The position numbers were made by a program, and so were the translations under genes. DNA of 64,000 nucleotides from the NCBI RefSeq assembly GCF_006491645.1, contig NZ_VDCZ01000015.1:29425-93424 (forward strand). The letters run 5' to 3'. How positions within the stretch are numbered: position 1 is the stretch's first letter; each line of letters begins with the position of its first letter. The notes under the pieces are model-generated. The model searched no databases. It was not told the origin of the DNA and worked only from the letters and a program-made list of their open reading frames with translations. Shown one piece after another: positions 32,663 through 42,946 of this stretch. Source of the stretch: Flavobacterium profundi (GTDB lineage: Bacteria > Bacteroidota > Bacteroidia > Flavobacteriales > Flavobacteriaceae).

Positions 32663-35600
32663 ATGAGAAAACTTATTTTTATACAATTAGTGGCATTTTT
32701 GATGTTGCAAACTGTTTTTGGGCAGATTTCCCCTGTTGAGGAGATGAAATATAGCCCAAACGGCTATTTTGAAACCGTTTTTGACCATTATGGAAACAGT
32801 TATCAATTAAAAGATTTATTAGCAGGAGCAGATGTTAAAGTAGGAAAAAGTGCTACTTCAAGCATACCAATTCCATGTGATACAGGAATTTTCGAATTGT
32901 ATTTTGAAACGGGTTCTGGTATGGAAGATCAAGGGGATGCATCACATAACGCTAGAAGAGCTGTAGTTTGTAGAGTATTTCATGATTTAAGTGATTTTAT
33001 AGTTACTCCTTTGAAAGATTTAGGAAATACAACTAAGGTAAAAATATGGGTTAGAAATATAAATAACCTTCCAAATGTTCCTTCCAATGCTTTAGGTTTG
33101 GCAACCTCTTTCTATACAATGCCTTACAATACAACTGCTAATTTTGGTGGAATTATTGATAATGAAGTTTGGAAAACCATCACCTTAGGAAGTGATTCAT
33201 TTATAAATGTCGCTTCTCCACTAACAAATACAAATGGGAACCAAAGTTCTTCAGGTAATTTTTATCATGGTATGATGGCATTTAATTTTAATAGTGTGAT
33301 ATGGAATACAAATTTAGGGATAAATGCACCAACATCACAATATGATTTATATACTGTTGTTTTGCATGAAGTAACGCATGCTTTAGGTTTTACAAGTTTA
33401 ATCAATGCAAATGGACAATCTGTTTTTGGCACTGGTTATAATTATTTTAGCAGATATGACTCTTTGCTTAAAAATAATGGTGGAACACAAAAAATAATTA
33501 CAAATAATGGAACTTGTTCTTTGTATAATTATTCATTTAATAGTTCTTTAAATACTTCTATTTTGCATCCTAACACTAGTAGTTGTGTAACAGATCAAAC
33601 CACTTGTTCAACTGCTATTAAGTTTTTTGGACCTACAAATACAACCCCTGTTTATACATCCAATTGTTTTGAACCAGGAAGTAGTTTAAGTCATTTTGAA
33701 GATGAATGTATTGCACCTCCTAATCAAGGAAATAACTCATACTTTGCTATGAGTAATGCTGTTGGAGCAGCGGTAACGAAACGTTTTTTAAAACCAGAAG
33801 AGCGAAATGCTCTGTCTGATATAGGGTATCGTTTGAATACAAGTTATGGAAGTTCTGCGGTATTAAATAGTTCCATAAATTATGGAGGAAGTATAACGAC
33901 AGGAAATACAGTTGCAGGAACTAATGATGGGATTGATTCTTTTGGGGTTTATACATTTTTTGGAAATACAGGAACAAATATTAATTTAACTAATTTATTA
34001 ACTAATGATAAAAATGCAATTAGTTTTGAATGTTTAGAAGATGTTTTTGATACAACCGCATCAATACCAACAACTAGTGGCTCAAATAGCACTCCAATAA
34101 CTTTTTCTAGTACTATTGATGGGCTACATTTATTACGATATGTTCCAATTAGTGCAAATGGACAAAAAGGGAATATTTCTTATATTTATGTTTATATAAA
34201 TAATGATAGTTGTGGAACTTCTACATCATGTAATTTAGTTATAAATGGGAATTTTGAACAACATAATGGTTTGCCTACTGGTAGTAGTCAATTAAATGGT
34301 ATAGTTTGTGGATGGCATACAACAATGGCATCACAAAGCAATGAATATTTTCATGAAGAAAATTCAAATATAAATTATAAGGTTCCATGTAATATTGTTG
34401 GATTTGAAAACGATAATTCTGGAGGGAAAGCTTATGTAGGTATGTTTATAAAAAATAGTGGTGTTGTACCACTTACAGAACCACTACGAACCAAACTTGC
34501 TAGTTCCTTATTGCCAAATTCTTCTTATCAATTATCTTTTGATGTCTCTCTTGGTGATTTTGTAAGGGATTCTGGAGTTAGATTCCAGGCTTTTTTTGGG
34601 GATTTGATTCCTCCTTATTCAGGATTTGGTTATTTACCTATTTCAAATCTTGATAACATGTTATTTACTAACCCTACTTATAGCATTTTTCGTAATACTT
34701 GGGAGAAAATAGTTATAAATTTTACAACTGGAAATAATTCTGGAGAAGAATATCTTTACATTGGTGGTTTAACATCTTTATCTGGGCCTGATTTTATTAT
34801 ACCTCAAGTACCATTTATTGACTGTAATACTGGTAATAACGGTATTAAAAGAAATGATCCCTATTATTATTTGGACAATGTAAGTCTAATTTCTTTAAAT
34901 GGAGGTTCCTTTGATATACCAAATCAAGTTTGTACTAATGTAACAATAAATAATTTAGATAGTTATTTAGAAGCTTTACCAATTGATGGAGTTTTTAGTG
35001 GAGATGGAGTTTCAGAAAGTAATGGAATTTTTTCTTTCGATGCTTCAATAGCTGGTGTAGGTAATCATACCATTACTTATACCTACACTAACAGCAATGG
35101 TTGTGAAGTTGAAATTTATGCTAATATTGAAGTAGTTTCAGATGGTATTATTCCAGAATTTGATCCTATAGCTCCTATATGCTCAGGAGGAAGTATAACA
35201 TTACCAACAACTTCTGTTAATTTTATAAACGGGTCATGGTCCCCAGCCGTTAACAATACAGCTACAACAACCTATACTTTTACTCCAAATGCCAATCAAT
35301 GTGGAGCAGTTACCACTACTTTAACGGTTGAAGTTTTACCAGCAAACGATCCGAGTTGTTCTAGTAATCCTTGCCCTCCAGATTTAACATTATCTACACC
35401 AGAGACAAATAATACGATAGTTTACAAAACGGAGAACTGGATAAAAGCAAATTCAAGTTATGAAGTAGATGGTCAAAATGTAACGATGAAAGCAGGAGAT
35501 TCTATTGTTTTTGAACCTAACGCTCATTTAAAAGCAGGTTCAGTAGTAACAGCATTAATTGAAGTTTGTACTGCGACTAGTAAAATGAGTACAACTAAAG

Positions 35601-35875
35601 TTGTTGAAAAAACTATTCTTGATGAGAAAACTTTAAATGAGTCAATAGTATTGTTTCCAAATCCTACAACGGATAGATTGACTATTGCTTCTGATATGGC
35701 AGCTATGAATAGTATTGTTATTACAGCTATGGATGGAAAGATTATTTATAGCAATCAAACTGTAAATGCGACTAAACTAGAATTAGACACCTCTAATTAT
35801 CAAGGTGGCATTTATATGGTTGCTATAACCACGATAAATGGAACTGGTTTTGTAAAGAAACTGGTTAAGAAGTAA
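32663..35875 (+). CDS. secreted metzincin-like metalloprotease with T9SS sorting domain
   Basis: A 1070-residue exported protein (signal peptide to about residue 20). The zinc motif HEVTHALGF is at residues 235-243; its HExxHxxG is followed by Ser where metzincins with a compact motif have His or Asp. A later LSHFE (His344) and AMSNA (Met363) could be the distant third ligand and Met-turn, the arrangement of leishmanolysin (M8). After the catalytic region come an Ig-like stretch, a jelly-roll-like domain (about 520-750), HYR/PKD-type repeats, and a C-terminal T9SS type A signal (VLFPNPTTDRLTI to KKLVKK). M8-like assignment is inference. Confidence 0.65.
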   Translation: MRKLIFIQLVAFLMLQTVFGQISPVEEMKYSPNGYFETVFDHYGNSYQLKDLLAGADVKVGKSATSSIPIPCDTGIFELYFETGSGMEDQGDASHNARRAVVCRVFHDLSDFIVTPLKDLGNTTKVKIWVRNINNLPNVPSNALGLATSFYTMPYNTTANFGGIIDNEVWKTITLGSDSFINVASPLTNTNGNQSSSGNFYHGMMAFNFNSVIWNTNLGINAPTSQYDLYTVVLHEVTHALGFTSLINANGQSVFGTGYNYFSRYDSLLKNNGGTQKIITNNGTCSLYNYSFNSSLNTSILHPNTSSCVTDQTTCSTAIKFFGPTNTTPVYTSNCFEPGSSLSHFEDECIAPPNQGNNSYFAMSNAVGAAVTKRFLKPEERNALSDIGYRLNTSYGSSAVLNSSINYGGSITTGNTVAGTNDGIDSFGVYTFFGNTGTNINLTNLLTNDKNAISFECLEDVFDTTASIPTTSGSNSTPITFSSTIDGLHLLRYVPISANGQKGNISYIYVYINNDSCGTSTSCNLVINGNFEQHNGLPTGSSQLNGIVCGWHTTMASQSNEYFHEENSNINYKVPCNIVGFENDNSGGKAYVGMFIKNSGVVPLTEPLRTKLASSLLPNSSYQLSFDVSLGDFVRDSGVRFQAFFGDLIPPYSGFGYLPISNLDNMLFTNPTYSIFRNTWEKIVINFTTGNNSGEEYLYIGGLTSLSGPDFIIPQVPFIDCNTGNNGIKRNDPYYYLDNVSLISLNGGSFDIPNQVCTNVTINNLDSYLEALPIDGVFSGDGVSESNGIFSFDASIAGVGNHTITYTYTNSNGCEVEIYANIEVVSDGIIPEFDPIAPICSGGSITLPTTSVNFINGSWSPAVNNTATTTYTFTPNANQCGAVTTTLTVEVLPANDPSCSSNPCPPDLTLSTPETNNTIVYKTENWIKANSSYEVDGQNVTMKAGDSIVFEPNAHLKAGSVVTALIEVCTATSKMSTTKVVEKTILDEKTLNESIVLFPNPTTDRLTIASDMAAMNSIVITAMDGKIIYSNQTVNATKLELDTSNYQGGIYMVAITTINGTGFVKKLVKK

Positions 35876-35883
35876 TATTTATT

Positions 35884-35913
35884 AAAAGGCTAACTGTAAG
35901 GTTAGCCTTTTTC
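35884..35913 (+). terminator. terminator of the metzincin gene
   Basis: An 11-bp stem (AAAAGGCTAAC with GTTAGCCTTTT), a 6-base loop and a T run begin 8 bases after the stop codon. Confidence 0.9.
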
Positions 35914-35956
35914 TTTATTTGATGTGCCAAATAAATTCTTATTTTAGCCTTATTAT

Positions 35957-37078
35957 ATGAATAAGAATAAAACTTTTGTGGATTTGTTTTATGTTACATT
36001 TTCTTTTAAAAAACCAGAAGAGGTTTTGAAGAGATGTTATAGTACTGTAGGGTATCTTGAAAAACTGGCAACTTCTTTTAATTTGTATTTTGTTGCAAGA
36101 ACAACTGAACATAGTTTGTTTTCAGAAGACAAACCTTTAAAAGCATTCTTGTTTAAAGGAAAAAAATTAAAGAAATGGATGATTCCTTTTCGATTTAATT
36201 GGTTTATAAAGTCTTTGCAACCCAATTATATTTTAGTGCATGGCTTAGGTTTTGTTCATTATTTAATTTTTTTAAAAGCGATACTTCCAAAATCCAAAAT
36301 TCTTTTACAAAGTAATGGTTTTGCTCCTAAACCTAAAGGAATTAAAAAATATATTTATAAAGTTTCGGATAATTTTATTGATGGTTATTTGTTTACTGGA
36401 ATTGAAAATGCAAAACCTTGGTATGAAAATAAAATCTTTACAAAGGATAAAATTTTTTCTGTAATGGAAGGTTCGACCCATTTTAAATTTTCTGGGAATG
36501 AAAAGCGTAAGCCAAATAGTTTTCTTTGGGTTGGAAGATTGGATGCCAATAAAGATCCATTAACCATTTTAAAAGCGTTCGAACGTTTTCTTGACATTGA
36601 GGAGAATGCTATTTTAACAATGATTTTTCATGAGAATCATTTATTATCACAAATTCAAGATTTTATTTCGAATAGTGAAAAGTTGAAAAAAGCCGTATTA
36701 GTAAAAGGATTTGTTGAGCATCATTTATTAGAAGAAATCTATAATGAAAACGAGTTTTTCATATTAGGCTCGCATTATGAAGGTAGCGGTTATGCTTTAG
36801 TTGAGTCAATGGCATGTGGTTGTATTCCAGTGGTTACAAATATTGCCCCATTCCGATACATGACAAATGATGGGGCATGTGCTTATTTGTTTACACCGAA
36901 TAGAGAGGATGAGTTGTTTTGTCAATTAAAAAGAACAAGAGATAATGATTTATTAATCCTGCAAAAAAAGGTATTAGAACAATTTAAAAACAAATTGTCT
37001 TTTGAAGCTATAGCAAATGATATAATGTTTATATTTAAAAAAATTGAGAATGAATCTATCAGCATTAAAAGAGAATAA
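35957..37078 (+). CDS. glycosyltransferase, GT4-type (GT-B fold)
   Basis: A 373-residue glycosyltransferase. The C-terminal half is typical of GT family 4: FLWVGRLDANKDPLTILKAF, VKGFVEHHLLEEIY and the catalytic EGSGYALVE (ExxxxxxxE) with SMACGCIPVVT. It probably adds a sugar in surface polysaccharide or lipid-glycan synthesis. It overlaps the following phosphorylase-like gene by 29 bases. It is the first of three plus-strand genes that converge on a six-gene minus-strand operon. Confidence 0.85.
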   Translation: MNKNKTFVDLFYVTFSFKKPEEVLKRCYSTVGYLEKLATSFNLYFVARTTEHSLFSEDKPLKAFLFKGKKLKKWMIPFRFNWFIKSLQPNYILVHGLGFVHYLIFLKAILPKSKILLQSNGFAPKPKGIKKYIYKVSDNFIDGYLFTGIENAKPWYENKIFTKDKIFSVMEGSTHFKFSGNEKRKPNSFLWVGRLDANKDPLTILKAFERFLDIEENAILTMIFHENHLLSQIQDFISNSEKLKKAVLVKGFVEHHLLEEIYNENEFFILGSHYEGSGYALVESMACGCIPVVTNIAPFRYMTNDGACAYLFTPNREDELFCQLKRTRDNDLLILQKKVLEQFKNKLSFEAIANDIMFIFKKIENESISIKRE

Positions 37079-37805
37079 ATCATTTTATAATGAAAAATCG
37101 ATACTTGATATTTTAGATATTGTTGCATGGAAAAAAAGCAACCAGAGTTACAATTTTGAAACCTTACCTAAAACTGCAATATTATCGTTAAGTCGTTTCC
37201 TTTTGAGTAAAAAGCAACGGATTTTCAGCAAGAAACTAAAAGGATTATTCGGACAGAATTATATTTTAAATAAAAATTACGTCTATTGTTCTGAGTTTGG
37301 TAATGGCGCTCCTGCAATAATAGGATTAATGGAAGAGTTGAGAGTTTTTGGAGTAGAAAATTTTATTTTTATAGGTTTAGCAGGTGTGTTAAAAGATGAA
37401 ATTGAAGAGAAGGTATGTATTGTAAATAATGCATTTTCGACTTCTGGGTCTACTTATTTATATTCGGATAAAGATTCTTTCCAACCTAAAAAAGATAAGT
37501 GGTTTGATTTTTTTACAAAAGAATTAAACTATAAAGAATGTATATGTTGGAGTACTGACGCGCCATTTAGAGAAACCAAAATGTTATTTACTTATTTTAA
37601 AGAAAAAAATGTAACGCATGTTGATATGGAATGTGCTTCAATTTATGCTTTTGCTGAGTTTTATAAATTGAATGCACTTTGTTTCGTTGTATCAGCAGAT
37701 TCAATATTAAATCTTACTTGGAATCCGCCAAAAAATAAAGGCGAAATTAATTTGATATTAAAAGAAACAATTGAAAAAATAATAGCTATAAAATATGAAG
37801 CATGA
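37050..37805 (+). CDS. nucleoside phosphorylase family protein (PNP/UDP type)
   Basis: A 251-residue protein of the PNP/UDP phosphorylase superfamily: EFGNGAPAIIGLMEELRVFG, FIFIGLAGVLKDE, STSGSTYLY and VDMECASIYAFAEF, the last carrying the ribose-contact Met-Glu. The usual arginines for phosphate are not obvious. I place the start at the ATG at 37050; the frame could open at a TTG at 37044. Lying between two glycosyltransferases and overlapping both, it may release a base or process a nucleotide-derived sugar, or simply serve salvage. The substrate is unknown. Confidence 0.75.
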   Translation: MNLSALKENKSFYNEKSILDILDIVAWKKSNQSYNFETLPKTAILSLSRFLLSKKQRIFSKKLKGLFGQNYILNKNYVYCSEFGNGAPAIIGLMEELRVFGVENFIFIGLAGVLKDEIEEKVCIVNNAFSTSGSTYLYSDKDSFQPKKDKWFDFFTKELNYKECICWSTDAPFRETKMLFTYFKEKNVTHVDMECASIYAFAEFYKLNALCFVVSADSILNLTWNPPKNKGEINLILKETIEKIIAIKYEA

Positions 37806-38832
37806 TGAACCACTTGTGTCAATAATTATTACTTTTTATAATGAAGAAAAATTATTGTCAAGATGTTTAGAGTCAGTTAAAAATCAAACTTATAATAATT
37901 TAGAAGTTATTTTAGTGAATGATGGTTCAACAGATAATTCTTTGGAAATAGCTAAAAAGTTCTATGAAGAATTTTATAGTTGTAAAATTATTACTATTGA
38001 AAATTCAGGTCATGCAGAAGCTAGAAATATAGGTATTCAAACATGTACAAGTGATTATGTGACTTTTTTAGATGCCGATGATGAATTAGAATCTAACATG
38101 GTTTCATCTTGTATTGATGAAATGATTGTTACTAAGGCTGATTTAGTTATATGTAAATTTTCTATTATTAATAGTGATGGGATGGTTGAGTTAACATCAG
38201 GTTGGAAGGATTACGTTTTAAATAGCAATAAAACAAAAGATTTAATTCCTCAGATGTTTACCAATGGAATTTCAGAAACCGTTTGGGGAAAAATTTATAA
38301 ATCTGATATTGCCAAAAAAATTAAATTTGATAAAGGTTTGTGGTTTGATGATAGGCCTTATGTTTTTGAATATTTATTTTTTGCTGATAAAGTTTGTTTT
38401 GTGGATAAAAGTCTTTTAAAAATTCATAAAAGAAATTCTTCAATAACCCGAAGAATAATTGAAGCAAAAAGAATAATAGATTGTCAAAAAGTATTTGAAT
38501 TGGAACTTGCTATTTTAAAAAAACACCTCGGGGATAGTAAATTAAAAGAAAAAATTGCGAAACATTATTTAGATGTTATGGTTGACAATTTCCTTTTTCT
38601 GGTTGTGGATAAAAATAAAGTTATAGATTTAAAAAATATTAGAAGATATTTTAAAGAGGCTTTAGTGTTTTTCAAAAATAGGATAAAACAGGAGAAAATA
38701 AATTTAGCTATAAAAGATAAGCTATTAATTAGGTTTTTAGGATTGCATCAAATTCTAGGGTGGAATTTATCGAATCAATTTTTTAAACTCTTAAAGCGAA
38801 AAAGAATAGTAGTTATTAATAAACTACGTTAG
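37795..38832 (+). CDS. family 2 glycosyltransferase (GT-A fold)
   Basis: A 345-residue glycosyltransferase of family 2. N-terminal motifs are VSIIITFYNEEKLLSRCLES, ILVNDGSTDNS, GHAEARNIGI and the metal-binding LDADDELE. The C-terminal 120 residues are helical and basic. It likely acts on the inner face of the membrane in surface glycan assembly. It overlaps the phosphorylase-like gene by 11 bases. Its stop shares bases with the stop of the convergent GT4 gene. Confidence 0.9.
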   Translation: MKHDEPLVSIIITFYNEEKLLSRCLESVKNQTYNNLEVILVNDGSTDNSLEIAKKFYEEFYSCKIITIENSGHAEARNIGIQTCTSDYVTFLDADDELESNMVSSCIDEMIVTKADLVICKFSIINSDGMVELTSGWKDYVLNSNKTKDLIPQMFTNGISETVWGKIYKSDIAKKIKFDKGLWFDDRPYVFEYLFFADKVCFVDKSLLKIHKRNSSITRRIIEAKRIIDCQKVFELELAILKKHLGDSKLKEKIAKHYLDVMVDNFLFLVVDKNKVIDLKNIRRYFKEALVFFKNRIKQEKINLAIKDKLLIRFLGLHQILGWNLSNQFFKLLKRKRIVVINKLR

Positions 38833-39881
38833 GCATAAAATGAATCGTAAATATCTTTTACAGTGTCTTCCATTTTGAATTTTTCAACTCTTTTAACTTC
38901 AAAATCACTTTTCAAAAATACTAAAATTTTATTCTCTATATCTTTTTTATTAGTAGAATAAAAAAATGAATTCTCTATATCTATCGAGTTTTCTATTGGA
39001 ATAGTACTTATAACTTTACAACCTGAGTAAAGTGCTTCATGTAAAACAGTACCACTACCTTCAAATTTTGAAGTGTGTAGAAATATTTTAGCATTATTCA
39101 TGTGGTTTAAAACTTCTTTTTGAGTAATACTTCCTGTAAATGTAATGTTGTTCTGTAAACCTAAATCACTTATTTTTTTTTCGAGATTAGCTTGATCTCC
39201 TGTATCTGCTCCACAAATTACCGCTTTTATAGTACTGTATTCTTTTTTTATTGTATTAAGAATATCTATAAAAAGGGAATAGTTTTTTAAATCATTTAAA
39301 TTACCAACACCTAAAATTGTAATTTCTCTATTACCAGTGTTTAAAGGAGGGAATCTTTTTGTATCAATGGATACATTGGCAATGCGTTTGGCTTCAATAT
39401 TATGGTCATTTAAAAATATCAGTTTCTGATGTTTAGAAATCATAATTATTTCTTCAGCTTTTAATCTTAATAATTTTGGATATTTATTAGATGATTTTGC
39501 ATCTTGTCCCAACATCCATACTCTTAGTTTGATTTTAAATAAATAAGATAAAATGGTTCCTAATAAACTACTTTCTCTATACCAAAAGCATAAAATGCCA
39601 TCGTAATTATTTTTTCTACAAAGTAAAAAACCCGTATATACTGCTTTAATTAAATAAGGAAAGAATAAGTAATATCTTTTAAAACCACTACCAATTGGAT
39701 ATATATTTACATTATTATATATATAGGGTTTCGATTTTGGGAAAAATAAACTAATTAAATCTATTTCTATCTCTGTGTTTTCAATAAATGCAGTAGTAAA
39801 TTGAGCTATGAAAGGAGCAATATAATCTTCTTCATTACTTTGTGGGAACAGTGGGGCAATAAATAATATTTTTTTAGTCAT
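38829..39881 (-). CDS. glycosyltransferase, GT4-type
   Basis: A 350-residue GT-B glycosyltransferase with the catalytic motif EGSGTVLHEALYSGCKVIST near residue 290 and TFTGSITQKEVLNHMNNAKIF. It is the last gene of a six-gene minus-strand operon and directly follows the ABC transporter gene with no gap. That placement suggests it decorates the product exported by that transporter. Donor and acceptor are unknown. Confidence 0.85.
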   Translation of the reverse strand: MTKKILFIAPLFPQSNEEDYIAPFIAQFTTAFIENTEIEIDLISLFFPKSKPYIYNNVNIYPIGSGFKRYYLFFPYLIKAVYTGFLLCRKNNYDGILCFWYRESSLLGTILSYLFKIKLRVWMLGQDAKSSNKYPKLLRLKAEEIIMISKHQKLIFLNDHNIEAKRIANVSIDTKRFPPLNTGNREITILGVGNLNDLKNYSLFIDILNTIKKEYSTIKAVICGADTGDQANLEKKISDLGLQNNITFTGSITQKEVLNHMNNAKIFLHTSKFEGSGTVLHEALYSGCKVISTIPIENSIDIENSFFYSTNKKDIENKILVFLKSDFEVKRVEKFKMEDTVKDIYDSFYA

Positions 39882-41567
39882 TTACAAAAGTGTTAGATTT
39901 TTGTTTTCTATTTTGTAAATATTTTTATAATATATATCATTATCGTTGTCATGTGATACAGCAACAATAGTCAGGTTTTCTTTCTGATTTAATTCTTTTA
40001 AGAAAGTAAAAATTTTTTTTTCTAAATGTTTATCTTGTTGGTTTGTAGCTTCGTCTAAAATTAATAACGACGGTTTTGTATATAAGGCTCTAACAAGTGC
40101 TAAGCGTTGTTTTTGACCACCTGAAAGACGAGAGCTTTCGAGAATAATTTCTGTTTCGTATCTCTGTTCCATTTTTTCAATAATATCATGTAAATCTAGT
40201 TTTCTACATAAATAATAAATATAATTATAATCTACTTCATTAGCCTTTTGTCCTAAAACTATATTTTCAAGAATGGTTCCGTTGAAGAGAAAGGGTTGTT
40301 GCGGGACATAGTTAGCAAAAGGTAAGAAGTCATAATTTTCAATTTTTATATTATCAATAAAGCAATTTCCTTTTTTAGGTTTAATAATTCCTAAAATAAT
40401 GTATAACAGTGTAGTTTTACCTATTCCAGAATCACCTTTTATGCCTATGAAAGAACCTTTGCCTATTTTTAGATTTATATTTTCTAAGATAGAATTACCA
40501 TCATAATCAAAACTTATATTTTTTAATTCGAATTGTCTTGCATAATGCATTTTACGATTGTTAATGACATTCTTTTTTTCGTCATTTAATAAAATATCTA
40601 ATGAGTATCTGTAAGTTTTTATCAATGTAATTGCATTAAGTATTTTACTTATTGATGGAATTAACCTTAAACTTGAAGTCCCAAAAATGGTTAATAGAAT
40701 AATGGTATCTTTATTGTCAATATTTATTAAAGTAAATAAGACTAACGATATAATTAATGCAAATTCAAGGTATTTGCTATAATTAGAATTGAAAGAGATT
40801 AATTTTCCTGTAACTTCGTTAAGGATTTTTTTTTCTTTTTTAAAACGTTCTAAAAACACTGCATAATTACCAGAGTTTCTAATTTCTAAATAACCATTTA
40901 AAATATTTAATAATTCTGAGTTTGATTTTGCTTGCGATTCTTGATAAATTGAATTAATTAAGTTTAATTGTTTTTTTTTGTTTAGATACATCAATGTCGC
41001 TAAAAGAAAAAGAACGAAAACGGCAATTAAAGTAAGTTTAAAATAAGCAATTAAAAGAATGATTAATATTGCAGACATGACAATTGTTTCTGTAAGTAGA
41101 TTTACAAATGACAATAAAAATTTGCAGCTAAAATCTTCAGGTATTGTGTTAATATCTTGAATGATTTTACCTTTGTTTAAATACTGATGTTTTGTATAGC
41201 TTTGGAAAACAAAATTATTAGTGCTTTCAATGGTTATCTCTGTAGCTAAATTATAAAAGAAAATATAAAGAGAAGTATTGAATTTAGTTTGTAAAATAAT
41301 TTTAGCTAAGTAAAAAACAAGTAGTGATCCTAGAAATAATTGAACTTGTAAAGAAGATATGTCTAAATTAAAAGCAAAATATTTAACATCTAATTCTTTA
41401 ATTTTTTCAGGATTAAAAAGTAAAGTAATTACAGGTATTAATAAGGAAATTGAGATTAAATCTAAAAAAGCGAATAGGATACTTTTATATATAAAGTGTT
41501 TTATTTTAAGTCTCTTATTAGCAGGAATTACACTTTTAATATTTAAATACGTTTGTTTAATATTCAT
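39882..41567 (-). CDS. ABC exporter (fused permease and ATPase)
   Basis: A 561-residue half-transporter of the MsbA/lipid-linked product type. Six membrane helices lie in about residues 20-300, then an ATPase domain with GDSGIGKTTLLY (Walker A), the signature SGGQKQRLALVRAL, LLILDEATNQQD (Walker B) and a switch His (AVSHD). It would homodimerise in the inner membrane. It is flanked by a B12-radical SAM gene (8-base gap) and a GT4 gene (no gap) in the same operon, so it probably exports the operon product. Confidence 0.9.
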   Translation of the reverse strand: MNIKQTYLNIKSVIPANKRLKIKHFIYKSILFAFLDLISISLLIPVITLLFNPEKIKELDVKYFAFNLDISSLQVQLFLGSLLVFYLAKIILQTKFNTSLYIFFYNLATEITIESTNNFVFQSYTKHQYLNKGKIIQDINTIPEDFSCKFLLSFVNLLTETIVMSAILIILLIAYFKLTLIAVFVLFLLATLMYLNKKKQLNLINSIYQESQAKSNSELLNILNGYLEIRNSGNYAVFLERFKKEKKILNEVTGKLISFNSNYSKYLEFALIISLVLFTLINIDNKDTIILLTIFGTSSLRLIPSISKILNAITLIKTYRYSLDILLNDEKKNVINNRKMHYARQFELKNISFDYDGNSILENINLKIGKGSFIGIKGDSGIGKTTLLYIILGIIKPKKGNCFIDNIKIENYDFLPFANYVPQQPFLFNGTILENIVLGQKANEVDYNYIYYLCRKLDLHDIIEKMEQRYETEIILESSRLSGGQKQRLALVRALYTKPSLLILDEATNQQDKHLEKKIFTFLKELNQKENLTIVAVSHDNDNDIYYKNIYKIENKNLTLL

Positions 41568-41575
41568 ATTACTTT

Positions 41576-42946
41576 CTATCTATTTAACAACATCAATCCA
41601 CTTGCTAAAACCGCTTTTGTTTTATGCTTTAAAGCTTGTATTACATTCGTATTTTTCTTTTTATAAAATTCTACTTCATTTACGACTTTTGAAACAGCAT
41701 AATCGTAAAATTTTCTAGAATAAGTGCGTTCAAAATCGATATCTCTATCAGTTGAGGTTTCCCAATCAGGAGCTTTTGTTATTTTATTTTCTATTTCATT
41801 ATAAAGTGAAGTCCCTTTTATCGGATAAGCAATAGTAATAGTGTAATGGGTTGGATTCGCTTCTTTTAAATAATGTATGGTTTCGGTGATGTCCTTTTCT
41901 GTTTCTCCCGGATAACCCAGCATAATAAAGGTTCCCGTTTCAATGCCTAAAGCATTCGTTTTTTGGATGGCTTCTTTAACTACATTTACATCCACTCGAC
42001 GATCCATCAAGTCAATTATTTTTTGGGAACCACTTTCTGCACCTATCCAAATTCTAAAACAGCCAATTTCTTTTAAAACGGTTAATATTTCGTCGTTTAA
42101 TCGTTCGGCTCTTGTAATACATTCAAATGGAATTACAGCGTCTTGTAATAGTACTTCTTCTTTAAAAGCAAGCAACCATTTATGACTCACCGTAAAAACA
42201 TCATCTACAAACCAGATAGCGTCGGGATTAAATTTATTCTTTAACTGTTTCATTTCAGCAGCCACTTGATGTGCAGGTCTTCTTCTATAACTTTGTCCAT
42301 AAACCGCTGTACTGCACCATTTACAAGTATAAGGACACCCTCTTTGCGTGGAAATTGTCATCGAACTTTGCCCGTGATTTTGTTTCCAAGTATCCAAATA
42401 GATTTGCATGTCTATGGCATCTCTATTGGGTAAAGGTAATTCGTCTAATTCTTTAAATTTTTTTCGACTTTCGGTTTGAAGTACCCTATTATTCTCTAAA
42501 TACGCGATTCCATCAATTGTTGAGATATCTTTATTTTGAAGTAAAGCATTGCATAACTCATAAGTAGTTTCTTCTCCTTCACCAATTACCAAAAAATCAG
42601 CACCTGATTGTAAATAATTTTCAATATTGTAGGAAACATCTGGACCACCAAGGATTATTTTGGGAAAACCAAATGATTCCGTTTTTAAAATCTTAATAAG
42701 TTTAATGACTTCAATTTTAGTCATTAAATTGGTATAAATACAAATAATTTTCGGCTGTTCACTTAAGATATATTCTAACTGTTTTTCTTGCGAAGTAAAC
42801 GTAGTGTCAAAAACTAAATTCTCTAAATTTTTACTTTTTAAATAAGCAGACACATACAGCAACCCTAATGGAGGATAAGGCTTCATTATCTTCTGTTCCT
42901 TAGGATCGTCTGATAAATAATAGGCATGTGTGAATAAAATACTCAT
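41576..42946 (-). CDS. B12-binding-domain radical SAM enzyme (2)
   Basis: A 456-residue enzyme of the cobalamin-dependent radical SAM class. The N-terminal B12-binding-like domain (PYPPLGLLYVSAYLKSKN, IILGGPDVSYNIENYL, FLVIGEGEETTYEL) lacks the usual histidine of DxHxxG. The radical SAM motif is RGCPYTCKWC (CxxxCxxC) near residue 205, followed by WFVDDVF and RIWIGAESGSQKI. Such enzymes methylate or rearrange unactivated carbons. It is a clear paralogue of the gene at 43709-45163 and overlaps the methyltransferase gene by 4 bases. The substrate is unknown. Confidence 0.88.
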   Translation of the reverse strand: MSILFTHAYYLSDDPKEQKIMKPYPPLGLLYVSAYLKSKNLENLVFDTTFTSQEKQLEYILSEQPKIICIYTNLMTKIEVIKLIKILKTESFGFPKIILGGPDVSYNIENYLQSGADFLVIGEGEETTYELCNALLQNKDISTIDGIAYLENNRVLQTESRKKFKELDELPLPNRDAIDMQIYLDTWKQNHGQSSMTISTQRGCPYTCKWCSTAVYGQSYRRRPAHQVAAEMKQLKNKFNPDAIWFVDDVFTVSHKWLLAFKEEVLLQDAVIPFECITRAERLNDEILTVLKEIGCFRIWIGAESGSQKIIDLMDRRVDVNVVKEAIQKTNALGIETGTFIMLGYPGETEKDITETIHYLKEANPTHYTITIAYPIKGTSLYNEIENKITKAPDWETSTDRDIDFERTYSRKFYDYAVSKVVNEVEFYKKKNTNVIQALKHKTKAVLASGLMLLNR

